This document shows, one piece after another, positions 50,545 to 57,860 of a stretch of DNA of 64,000 nt (positions within the stretch are counted from its first letter, which is position 1; each line of letters begins with the position of its first letter). The position numbers were made by a program, and so were the translations under genes. Under the pieces are notes generated by a model. The model searched no databases, was not told the origin of the DNA, and worked only from the letters and a program-made list of their open reading frames with translations. The stretch lies in NCBI GenBank assembly GCA_032249695.1, contig JAVVHE010000001.1, forward strand, positions 124,001-188,000. The letters are read 5' to 3'. This DNA comes from JAVVHE01 sp032249695 (GTDB taxonomy: Bacteria > Pseudomonadota > Alphaproteobacteria > Sphingomonadales > Sphingomonadaceae).

Positions 50545-52139
50545 GAGCCGACGGCCTCCTCCGCCCGCGCCATCGCGATGCGCTTGGCGGCGTATTTCGC
50601 CTTAAACTCGGGCCGGGACACGGGTTTGGCTTCCCACACGCCGGCTGCGTCGCCGGTACCGACGCCTTCGAAGAACGCGCGCATCGCACCCATGCGGCCG
50701 CGGTTGACAAGAGCTGCGTTCACCACCTGCGCCAGGCTCCCTGCCCCCGCCGGGCCCATCAGCGGGCGTGCGGAGATCAGGTTGGTGAAATACAGCGACG
50801 GAAACCCACGCGACTTCGCGTGCTGGACGACTGGCGTCGTGCCGATGGCAAGATCGGGCCCGTACTCCTCGACCGCAGTGATGTCCTGCTCCAGACTCGC
50901 GCGATACTGGACGCGGGTGCCGTGGGCTTCGAGCCACTCGCGGTCGGGATCGGACCAGCGCGTCTTCGGGCAGGCGGTGCCGACATAGGGCACCTCGGCG
51001 CCGCTCTCGATCAGCAGGCGTGCGACGAGAAGCTCGGAACCTTCATAGCCACTGACCGTCACGCGCCCGCGGATCGGCTTGGCTGCGAGTGCGCCGCGGA
51101 TCGCGGGAATGAAGCGGTTTTGCGCGTCGGCGATCGCGGCGGTCGAAACGCCCGCCGCTTCGCCGATCGCTTTCAGCCAGGCAGCGGTGCCGTCGACGCC
51201 GACCGGCGCCGATCCGACGACCGGGCGGCCGGCCGATTCGAACTCGCGGATCGACGCCGTGTAAAACGGGTGGATTGCCGCGACGGCCGCGCAGTCGAGC
51301 GCGCCGTACAGTTCTCGCCACTCGCGAGTCGGGACGACCGGACCAGCGGCGAGGCCGAGCGGCTCGAGCAGCATCCCGATGCCGACCGGGTCGGCTGGGA
51401 ACATCTCGCCCAGCAGTGTGACAGTCGGCCTGGCCGAGCGCTCGCGCGGAGCCGCGACGGGACCCGCCTCTGCCTCACGGCGGGCGTAGGCGAGCATCGC
51501 CCCCGCAAGCACGTCCTTCGCCTCGGCATGGGTGGGGACGCCGAAGCCCGGCACGTCGATGCCGATCACGCGCACGCCATTGATCGCCTTGGGCAGCAAC
51601 TGCAGCGGCACGCCGCTCGCGGTCGGCACGCAGAGGTTGGTGACGACGATCGTGTCGTAGAGCGCTGGGTCGGCGAGCGCGTGGACCGCCTCGCGGATGT
51701 CCTCAAACAGCTTCCCGGTGACGAGCGTCTCGCTACTGAAGGGCACGTAGCCCACGCTGCGGCGTGCACCATAAAAATGGCTGGTGAACGTCAGGCCGTA
51801 GACGCAGCAGGCGCTGCCGGAGAGCACGGTCGCGGTGCGACGCATCCTGAGACCCACGCGCAGCGACCCGAACGCCGGGCACATCGATTGCGGCTGGTCG
51901 TGCGGGCCCTCGGGGTAATCGCGGGCGTATTGCTTAAGGATGCTAGACTTGCCGGAAGCTTCGGCGGCAGCTCGAAGTTCCGCTTGCGACGAACAGGCGC
52001 CTTCGACCCTCCCTGGAACGGAGAGTTGCCCCGAAAGGGCGGTGGCTCTGTGACTGCCTGCCGCCACACCCACCGGCTCGCTAGCGCTCGCCACCTCCCC
52101 GTTCCGGGGAGGAGCTGAGAGTGGCACCACCTCAGACAT
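50541..52139 (-). CDS. bchY: Chlorophyllide a reductase subunit Y with an extra N-terminal segment
   Basis: From residue 68 on (LKQYARDYPEGPHDQPQSMCPAFGSLRVGLRM, in parts; SGSACCVYGLTFTSHFYGARRSVGYVPFSSETLVTGKL, in parts) this is a standard BchY including cluster-ligating cysteines (SMCPAF, SACCVYG, NLCVPT). The first ~50 residues (after MSEVVPL) are low-complexity and encoded by a palindromic repeat element, bringing the length to 532, about 35-40 more than usual. The ATG lies inside the bchX 3' end (8-bp overlap), so the start is secure and the element must be translated. Confidence 0.94.
   Translation of the reverse strand: MSEVVPLSAPPRNGEVASASEPVGVAAGSHRATALSGQLSVPGRVEGACSSQAELRAAAEASGKSSILKQYARDYPEGPHDQPQSMCPAFGSLRVGLRMRRTATVLSGSACCVYGLTFTSHFYGARRSVGYVPFSSETLVTGKLFEDIREAVHALADPALYDTIVVTNLCVPTASGVPLQLLPKAINGVRVIGIDVPGFGVPTHAEAKDVLAGAMLAYARREAEAGPVAAPRERSARPTVTLLGEMFPADPVGIGMLLEPLGLAAGPVVPTREWRELYGALDCAAVAAIHPFYTASIREFESAGRPVVGSAPVGVDGTAAWLKAIGEAAGVSTAAIADAQNRFIPAIRGALAAKPIRGRVTVSGYEGSELLVARLLIESGAEVPYVGTACPKTRWSDPDREWLEAHGTRVQYRASLEQDITAVEEYGPDLAIGTTPVVQHAKSRGFPSLYFTNLISARPLMGPAGAGSLAQVVNAALVNRGRMGAMRAFFEGVGTGDAAGVWEAKPVSRPEFKAKYAAKRIAMARAEEAVGS
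52005..52118. repeat. REP-like palindromic element inside bchY coding sequence
   Basis: About 110 bp contain nested inverted repeats. CCTCCCCG-TTC-CGGGGAGG at 52094-52112 is an 8-bp perfect stem, CGCTAGCG at 52079-52086 is a palindrome, GCCC-CGAAA-GGGC lies at 52028-52040, and a weaker CTCC/GGAG hairpin sits near 52009. GGTGGC (52041-52046) and GCCACC (52090-52095) bracket the middle. This matches the style of intergenic palindromic elements of sphingomonads but lies entirely in frame within bchY. Confidence 0.75.
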
Positions 52140-53115
52140 GATCGTAGATCACTTCGAGGCTGGGCTTGGCTTCGAAAACGCCGCCGCGCATGTCGGCCTG
52201 CGTCGCCGGAAGCAGCGTGACTCCGCCGCCGGTTTCCTCGGGCTTGAACAGGCCGAGCAGGCCATCCTGATCGAGGGGAGTCGGCCGCAATGGCGGCGCG
52301 TCGGCCACATTGCGCGCGAGCGTCTCGAACAACGAAGCCCACTCGGTGCCGGGGCGGCCGATGATCTGGTAGTTGGCGCTCTTACGGCGGATGTCCTCGT
52401 TCGCGGGGATCGCCGCCAGCACCGGAATGCCGACCGCGTCGGCGAAGGCCTGCGCCTCGCCCGTGCCGTCATCCTTGTTGATCAGGATGCCAGCGACGCC
52501 GACATTGCCGCCAAGCTTGCGAAAATACTCGACCGCCTTGCAGACATTGTTGGCAACATACAGCGACTGGAGGTCGTTCGATCCGACGACGATCACTTTC
52601 TGGCACATGTCGCGCGCGATCGGCAGGCCGAAGCCGCCGCAGACCACGTCGCCGAGGAAATCCAGCAGGACGTAATCGAAGCCCCACTCGTGGAAGCCCA
52701 GCTTTTCGAGCGTTTCGAACCCGTGGATGATGCCGCGACCGCCGCAGCCCCGGCCGACTTCAGGCCCACCCAGCTCCATCGCGAACACGCCGTCGCGGGT
52801 GAAGCAAACATCCTCAATGCGAACGTCCTCGCCCGCCAGCTTCTTGCGGCTGGAGGTCTCGATGATCGTCGGAGTCGATTTGCCGCCGAACAGCAGGCTG
52901 GTTGTGTCGGATTTCGGGTCGCAGCCAATCAGCAGCACGCGCTTGCCCTGCTGCGCCATCATGTAGCTGAGGTTCGCCAAGGCGAACGACTTGCCGCTGC
53001 CGCCCTTGCCGTAGATCGCGATGATCTGCGTCTGCTTGGCGATCGGGCCGGTGGGCACCGGATCGGGCTCGTGGTTCGCCTCCTCGCGGAGCGGCGTGGG
53101 ATCGAGCATTGTCAC
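52132..53115 (-). CDS. bchX: Chlorophyllide a reductase iron-sulfur ATPase subunit X
   Basis: BchX is the NifH-like, ATP-driven electron donor to BchYZ. The P-loop is IAIYGKGGSGKSFALANLSYMM (in parts), switch I is GCDPKSDTT, and cluster-ligating cysteines lie in GGRGI-adjacent RGCGGRG and DVVCGGFG. The GTG at 53115 overlaps the bchC stop (GTGA) and has TTGGAG 10 nt upstream. A GTG-ACA-ATG arrangement leaves ATG 53109 as the alternative. The length of 327 is normal. Confidence 0.96.
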   Translation of the reverse strand: MTMLDPTPLREEANHEPDPVPTGPIAKQTQIIAIYGKGGSGKSFALANLSYMMAQQGKRVLLIGCDPKSDTTSLLFGGKSTPTIIETSSRKKLAGEDVRIEDVCFTRDGVFAMELGGPEVGRGCGGRGIIHGFETLEKLGFHEWGFDYVLLDFLGDVVCGGFGLPIARDMCQKVIVVGSNDLQSLYVANNVCKAVEYFRKLGGNVGVAGILINKDDGTGEAQAFADAVGIPVLAAIPANEDIRRKSANYQIIGRPGTEWASLFETLARNVADAPPLRPTPLDQDGLLGLFKPEETGGGVTLLPATQADMRGGVFEAKPSLEVIYDHV

Positions 53116-54047
53116 TGCGTTGTGCTCCAATCGAGGACCATCTTGAGGCAGCCCCGGTCTTCGAAGGCTTGCGGGTAGGCGTCTGCTGCATTTGCGGCGG
53201 GGCGCGTGTGGGAGATGAGGCCAGCAAGATCGACGCTGCCGCTCGCGATCGCTGCGGCGACGGCAGCGAGGTCGGCGGGAGTGAACTCTGCCGCGATCCG
53301 TATCCGCGCTTCCTTCATGAAGGCTGGTGGGAAGGTGAAGCTCAGCGGCCGCTCGTAAAAACCGGCGAGGCAGATCTCGCCGCCGCGGGCGAGATGCGCA
53401 ACCAGCAGATCGAGGATCGCGGGATCGCCCGATGCGTCGACGATCGCGCGGTAGTCGCGGCGCTCATCAAGGATGGGTTCGACGACGGGATAGCCATGTT
53501 CGCCGCTGCGGCGCGCCGGCTGCGCCTCCCAGACAGTCGGGGCGGGAGCGCCGCGGGCAATCGTCAGACGCGTGAGCAGTCGGCCGAGGACGCCATGGCC
53601 GACAACGAGGTCGGGCGCAGGGCCGCCTTCGAGCGCGTGCCAGGCAGTCGCGGCGAGCGAGAGCAGCGTGCCGTCCGCGCCGAGCGACTTGGGCAGGGGC
53701 ACGACGCGCTCGCTGCGGGCGATCAATCGGGAGGCGGTGGCGCCGAACAGCCCGCGCGCATCGCGGTAGCAGGCAGCTCCCGGGGCGAAGACCCAATCGC
53801 CTTCGCGGTGCGCGGCGCCGGGCCCGGCTTCGATGACCCGGCCGACCGATTCGTAGCCGGGCACCAGCGGATAACCCAAACCGGGGAAGGACGGCATGCG
53901 TCCCGTAAACAGCAGCCGTTCGGTTCCTGCGCTGATGCCGCTCCACGCGGTTTCGACCAGCACATCGCGCTCGCCCAGTGGATGCAGATCCAGGTGCCGC
54001 AGCGCGATGCGGCCGGGAGCATCCATGAGAACTGCGAGCGAATTCAA
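53112..54047 (-). CDS. bchC: Bacteriochlorophyllide a dehydrogenase
   Basis: BchC oxidises the 3-hydroxyethyl group to the 3-acetyl group of bacteriochlorophyllide a. It is a 311-residue zinc-independent medium-chain dehydrogenase-like protein (ISAGTERLLFTGRMPSFPGLGYPLVPGYESVGRV in parts; VVGHGVLGRLL; GGEICLAGFYERPLSFTFPPAFMKE). The start is set at TTG 54047 because GGGAGG lies exactly 7 nt upstream and the N-terminus LNSLAVLMDAPG then matches the family. The frame continues open to 54110 without support. First gene after the promoter/operator at 54104-54149. Confidence 0.92.
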   Translation of the reverse strand: MNSLAVLMDAPGRIALRHLDLHPLGERDVLVETAWSGISAGTERLLFTGRMPSFPGLGYPLVPGYESVGRVIEAGPGAAHREGDWVFAPGAACYRDARGLFGATASRLIARSERVVPLPKSLGADGTLLSLAATAWHALEGGPAPDLVVGHGVLGRLLTRLTIARGAPAPTVWEAQPARRSGEHGYPVVEPILDERRDYRAIVDASGDPAILDLLVAHLARGGEICLAGFYERPLSFTFPPAFMKEARIRIAAEFTPADLAAVAAAIASGSVDLAGLISHTRPAANAADAYPQAFEDRGCLKMVLDWSTTQ

Positions 54048-54103
54048 GGTCTTACCTCCCACCCAGCTGCCCGTCCGGTTCCCCCGTGTGGATCGAGTGC
54101 CAT

Positions 54104-54149
54104 GCGTCACTCTAGCTTGGCGACAACAAGTGTCAAGCTGGAGTGACGC
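54104..54149 (-). promoter_or_regulatory. bchC promoter with inverted-repeat operator
   Basis: On the minus strand TTGACA (54136-54131), 16 bp, TAGAGT (54114-54109) forms a sigma-70-like promoter about 55 nt before bchC. It lies within a 16-bp inverted repeat (arms 54104-54119 and 54134-54149, one mismatch, 14-bp spacer). TGTCAAGCTGGAGTGACG at 54131-54148 matches the PpsR/CrtJ site TGT-N12-ACA except for the final base. A light- and oxygen-controlled repressor site covering the -35 is the likely reading. Confidence 0.6.
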
Positions 54150-54152
54150 TTT

Positions 54153-55256
54153 TCATTGAGCATCTGCGACGACCAGTCCGGCGGTGTCCAAATCGCTGGG
54201 CAGGCAGCGGCTTCTGCCGAACCCCGCCACGGTGAGCATCGCCGCGTATTCCGCCGGTGAGCGCGGGCGACCGCGACCCATTGCGAGCAGATACAGCCCG
54301 AAATACGGGTTCGCGGTGCCGCCCGGGCGCGACATCGGCTCAAGGATCACGAGGCGTCCGCCCGGATCGAGCGCGCGGCGACAGCGCGCAAGCAGGTCTG
54401 CGACGACCGGATCATCATGATCGTGCAGCACGCGCACGAGCGTGATTACCTGGAAGCCGCGCGGCAGTTCGTTGTGGATAAAACTGCCCGGAAACAGCGT
54501 CAGCCGGTCCGCGAAGCCCTGCCGTTCGGCGCGGACGCGGGCGCGTTCGGTGACGGCGGGCAAGTCGAACAGTCCAAGGCGCAGCGCTGGCGCTGCGCGT
54601 GCCAAGCGGGCGAGAAACGCACCTTCCCCGCCCCCGACATCGAGCACCGAGCCCCAGCGGCGGACGTCGATCGCGGCAAGCAGCTGGTCCGCGACCATCG
54701 GCTGCGAGGCCGCCATCAGCGCAGAATAGGCGCCAGCGGCAGCGCTGTTGTCGGTGCTGTAATCCCAGAAGCCCCGCATGCCCACCGCCCGCTCGCCGCG
54801 CATCAGCGCGAGCGGGTCGGCCAGATCGCGATAGAGCGCAGCGTGGTGGCGAATCATCTCGACGACGCCTGGCGCGCCGAGCAGCTCGGCCCCGGCCGTG
54901 CCCAGCGTCCAGCGCCCGGGCGCGACCTGCTCTGCCAACCCCAAACCTGCGAGCGCGTGCAGCATGCGGGCGGCCATCGCCTCGCTCAGCCCGGCTTGCC
55001 GCGCGATCTCGGCCTGCCCCGCCGGTCCGCGCGACAGCGCCTTGAGCGCGCCACTTTCCACCGCGGCCAGCAGCCACTGGCTCCAGACGAAGCCTGCAAC
55101 GAGATCGAACAGCCGCCGCGAGCGGACGCGCGCGATTGGTCGGGTCAATGGAAAACGCCCCGCCCAGCGCTGGAATCCCGGCGATCCGACGATGCGATTC
55201 CGGGCGCGCACCCAGCGTTCGCGCCAGCCTTCTGCCTGTGACACCGCATCGGCCAT
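54153..55256 (-). CDS. crtF: Hydroxyneurosporene/spheroidene O-methyltransferase
   Basis: CrtF methylates the C-1 hydroxyl of carotenoids of the spheroidene/spirilloxanthin path with SAM. The 367-residue protein has an N-terminal dimerisation/winged-helix region (SGALKALSRGPAGQAEIARQAGLSEAMAARML in parts) and a class I SAM fold (SVLDVGGGEGAFLARLAR, LGLFDLPAVTERA, GSFIHNELPRGFQVITLVRVLHDHDD in parts). ATG 55256 is preferred; a TTG at 55292 is also in frame. It is transcribed toward bchC and divergent from crtD. Confidence 0.92.
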   Translation of the reverse strand: MADAVSQAEGWRERWVRARNRIVGSPGFQRWAGRFPLTRPIARVRSRRLFDLVAGFVWSQWLLAAVESGALKALSRGPAGQAEIARQAGLSEAMAARMLHALAGLGLAEQVAPGRWTLGTAGAELLGAPGVVEMIRHHAALYRDLADPLALMRGERAVGMRGFWDYSTDNSAAAGAYSALMAASQPMVADQLLAAIDVRRWGSVLDVGGGEGAFLARLARAAPALRLGLFDLPAVTERARVRAERQGFADRLTLFPGSFIHNELPRGFQVITLVRVLHDHDDPVVADLLARCRRALDPGGRLVILEPMSRPGGTANPYFGLYLLAMGRGRPRSPAEYAAMLTVAGFGRSRCLPSDLDTAGLVVADAQ

Positions 55257-55286
55257 TGTGGCGACCGTCGATCCGCTGCTAGGCTG

Positions 55287-55304
55287 TGTCAACCGGAGGT
55301 GACA
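55287..55304. promoter_or_regulatory. PpsR/CrtJ-type operator between crtF and crtD
   Basis: TGTCAACCGGAGGTGACA is a perfect TGT-N12-ACA match, the target of PpsR/CrtJ repressors in phototrophic proteobacteria. It lies in the crtF-crtD divergent gap and includes the crtD Shine-Dalgarno CGGAGG. It shares TGTCAA and TGAC with the bchC operator, so the carotenoid and bch/puf genes are probably co-regulated by oxygen and light. Confidence 0.62.
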
Positions 55305-56864
55305 GTGCCCCGCGACAAAGTCGTAATCATCGGCGCCGGTTTCGGCGGGCTGGCTGCCGCTGCACTCATTGCGGCGGACGGCAGCGCCGACGTCGAGCTG
55401 TTCGAGGCTGCGACGTATCCGGGCGGCAAGGCGCGCCAGCTGCTCGCGGACACGCTGCCGGTGGACGCCGGGCCGACGGTGATCACGCTAAAACCCGTGC
55501 TCGACTCGCTGTTCGCCGACTGCGGGGCCGACCTCGATCGGCATGTGACACTGACGCCGGCGAGCGTATTGGCACGTCATTGGTGGCCGGGAAGCGGCCC
55601 CTTCGACCTGTTTTCCAGCCGCGAACGCACCGTTTCAGCGGTCGAATGCTTTGCTGGCAGCGCAGAGGCACGGGGTTTTGAGCGGTTCAGCGCAGCCGCA
55701 GGTGCGACCTTCGAGACTTTAGACCCGATCTTCATCAGGGCGGGGCAGACCAACCCGATCGGCCTGACGCTCCGCGCCGGAGCAGGCGGGCTCGGCGCCA
55801 TCCTCGCGCTTCGCCCCTACGAGTCGCTGTGGAAGGTGCTCGGCGAATATTTCACCGATCTGCGCCTGCGCCAGCTCTACGCGCGCTACGCCACCTATTG
55901 CGGCTCCTCCCCGTTCCAGGCCCCGTCGACGTTGATGTTGATCGCTCATGTCGAAGCGCTCGGCGTCTGGCTCGCAGACGGCGGGCTCAGCGCGATTGCG
56001 GCCGCACTCGCGGAGCTCGCCCAAGCAAACGGCGCGCGGATCCACTACAGCCGCCCAGTCGCCGAAATCCTGACCGCGAACGGGCGAGTCGCGGGCATCA
56101 GAACCGAGGACGGTGAGCGCCACGCTGCGAGCGCGGTGATCGTCAACGCCGACCCCGCCGCCATCGCTAGCGGGCGGTTCGGCGATGGCGTGCGATCAGC
56201 GGTCGCCCCGGTCGGCGTCGCCGAGCGCTCGCTGTCCGCTGCGGTGTGGCTGATCGAGGGCAGCGCCTCCGGCGCCGAGCTTGCGCGGCACAACGTCGCG
56301 TTCTCGGCCGACTATCCTGCGGAGTTTCGGGACATCGCAGCGGGCCGCGCGCCCGCCGACCCAACCATCTATCTCTGCGCGCTCGATCGCGAGCGTGCCG
56401 CGCCATCGCTGAGTTGCGTACCCGAGCGCTTCCAGGCGATCATGAACCTGCCTGCCACCGGCGACCTTGGGCCGCCGGACCCCGAGGAGACCGAGCGATG
56501 GACCGATCTCATGCTCCGTTCGCTGATGCGGGCGGGGATCACGCTGTCGCCGAGCGCGATCCGGCTGCTCAGCCCCCACGATTTCGAGACGGCGTTCCCG
56601 TCGACGGGTGGAGCCCTTTATGGACGGGCCTCGCACGGGTGGGCGGCCTCCTTCCGCCGGCAAGGCGCGCGGACACGGATCCCTGGTCTCTATTGCGCTG
56701 GGGGGTCGACCCATCCGGGGGCGGGCGTGCCGATGGCCGTCTTATCCGGGCGGCAAGCGGTGACGAGCTGGCGGATGGACCGCGCTTCGACCGGCAGGTG
56801 GGGTCTCAGGCTTATGCCTGGTGGTATGTCGACGCGCTCAGCGACTGCGGCACCCAAGGGCTGA
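55305..56864 (+). CDS. crtD: Hydroxyneurosporene/methoxyneurosporene desaturase CrtD
   Basis: CrtD introduces the C-3,4 double bond into acyclic carotenoids. It belongs to the phytoene desaturase family: the dinucleotide fold KVVIIGAGFGGLAAAALIA opens the protein, FEAATYPGGKARQLLADTLPVDAGPTVITL (in parts) follows, and YCAGGSTHPGAGVPMAVLSGRQAV closes the FAD fold. GTG 55305 has CGGAGG 5 nt upstream; GTG 55299 is too close to it. After LSGRQAV the frame runs about 35 residues beyond the usual end, overlapping the start of crtC in another frame. The length is 519. Confidence 0.92.
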   Translation: MPRDKVVIIGAGFGGLAAAALIAADGSADVELFEAATYPGGKARQLLADTLPVDAGPTVITLKPVLDSLFADCGADLDRHVTLTPASVLARHWWPGSGPFDLFSSRERTVSAVECFAGSAEARGFERFSAAAGATFETLDPIFIRAGQTNPIGLTLRAGAGGLGAILALRPYESLWKVLGEYFTDLRLRQLYARYATYCGSSPFQAPSTLMLIAHVEALGVWLADGGLSAIAAALAELAQANGARIHYSRPVAEILTANGRVAGIRTEDGERHAASAVIVNADPAAIASGRFGDGVRSAVAPVGVAERSLSAAVWLIEGSASGAELARHNVAFSADYPAEFRDIAAGRAPADPTIYLCALDRERAAPSLSCVPERFQAIMNLPATGDLGPPDPEETERWTDLMLRSLMRAGITLSPSAIRLLSPHDFETAFPSTGGALYGRASHGWAASFRRQGARTRIPGLYCAGGSTHPGAGVPMAVLSGRQAVTSWRMDRASTGRWGLRLMPGGMSTRSATAAPKG

Positions 56865-57688
56865 CGATCATCGGCTTCGTCGGTTCGGTGTTTTCTCCCT
56901 ACTACAAGCGGTCGGGCCGCGCCGACCCGGCGGATCACGCCGCGATGAACGTCGCGCTCTATGGTCCGCGCGGACGCTGGGCGATGACCGAGCGACGGCG
57001 CCATGCCCTGACCCGATCGGCCGACACGCTCGCGATCGGACCGAGTGCGATGCGCTGGACTGGTTCAAAGCTCGTCATTGACCTCGCCGAGCGCGGCGCG
57101 CCGCTACCCTGGCCGGTGCGCGGGCGCGTGACCGTGCATCCCGAGATCGCCTGCCCCACAGCCTTCGCGCTGGCGCCGAACGGAAGCCATCATTGGCGCC
57201 CGTTTGCTCCGCGCGCGCGGGTGGAGGCCGAGTTCACCGCGCCAGCTTTACGCTGGCACGGCACCGGCTACTTCGACATGAACTGGGGCCGCGAGCCACT
57301 GGAAGCGGGCTTTCTGGACTGGCAGTGGAGCCGCGCGCATGTCGGACGCGAGGCGGCGGTCATCTATGAAGGCGTGCGCGCCGACGGAGCGCGGTTCGGC
57401 TCGGCGCTTCGCTTCGGGGCCGACGGCTCGGCGCAGGAAGAGGAGCTGCCGCTGATCGCGCCGCTGCCGCGGACGCGCTGGCTGCTCCACCGCCACACGC
57501 GCGCCGACAGCGGCCTGGTCGGCGTCCGCCGCACGTGGGAGGATAGCCCCTTTTACGCGCGCAGCGAACTCGCGACGCGGCTGTTCGGCTCGCAGGTTAC
57601 CGCTGTGCACGAGAGCCTCGACCTGCGCCGCTTCGACAGCGGCATCGTCCAGTGGATGCTACCCTATCGGATGCCGCGGGCGCGATAA
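56693..57688 (+). CDS. crtC: Acyclic carotenoid 1,2-hydratase CrtC
   Basis: CrtC adds water across the terminal double bond of neurosporene or lycopene. Diagnostic blocks are FDRQVGSQAYAWWYVDALSD, GFVGSVFSPYYKRSGRADP, MNVALYGPRGRWAMTERR and GTGYFDMNWGREPLEAGFLDWQWSRAH (in parts). The reading frame has no ATG or GTG where the family begins (about 56770); the listed TTG at 56693 is the nearest accepted start, with CTG 56768 also possible. The coding region overlaps crtD by at least 85 bp. Translation may therefore be coupled to crtD or involve a frameshift. The 3' boundary is firm. Confidence 0.85.
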   Translation: MRWGVDPSGGGRADGRLIRAASGDELADGPRFDRQVGSQAYAWWYVDALSDCGTQGLTIIGFVGSVFSPYYKRSGRADPADHAAMNVALYGPRGRWAMTERRRHALTRSADTLAIGPSAMRWTGSKLVIDLAERGAPLPWPVRGRVTVHPEIACPTAFALAPNGSHHWRPFAPRARVEAEFTAPALRWHGTGYFDMNWGREPLEAGFLDWQWSRAHVGREAAVIYEGVRADGARFGSALRFGADGSAQEEELPLIAPLPRTRWLLHRHTRADSGLVGVRRTWEDSPFYARSELATRLFGSQVTAVHESLDLRRFDSGIVQWMLPYRMPRAR

Positions 57689-57860
57689 GCGCTCACGCCG
57701 CCCCGCCGTCCGACCGGCGAAGAATGGCTGCGAACACCCGGCGCTCGCTCGCGTGGCCCCAAGCTCCAGCTCGGCGCTGGAATGACGAGCGCTCGCGTAT
57801 GTGGTCGCGCTTCGTCTGTCGCTACAGCTGACGACGGCGCCGCCCAGCACGCCGCGCCTG

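Noticed and set aside
54104..54149. Inverted repeat as the crtF transcription terminator
   Set aside because: On the crtF strand no T-run follows, and a promoter with a PpsR-like site coincides with the arms, so a regulatory role is favoured. An additional weak attenuation effect is not excluded.
57689..57860. Possible small gene or repeat between crtC and frmA
   Set aside because: No ribosome site or conserved frame; only loosely repeated strings (GGCGCTCGCTCGCG, CAGCTCGGCGCTGG) that could not be matched elsewhere in the window.
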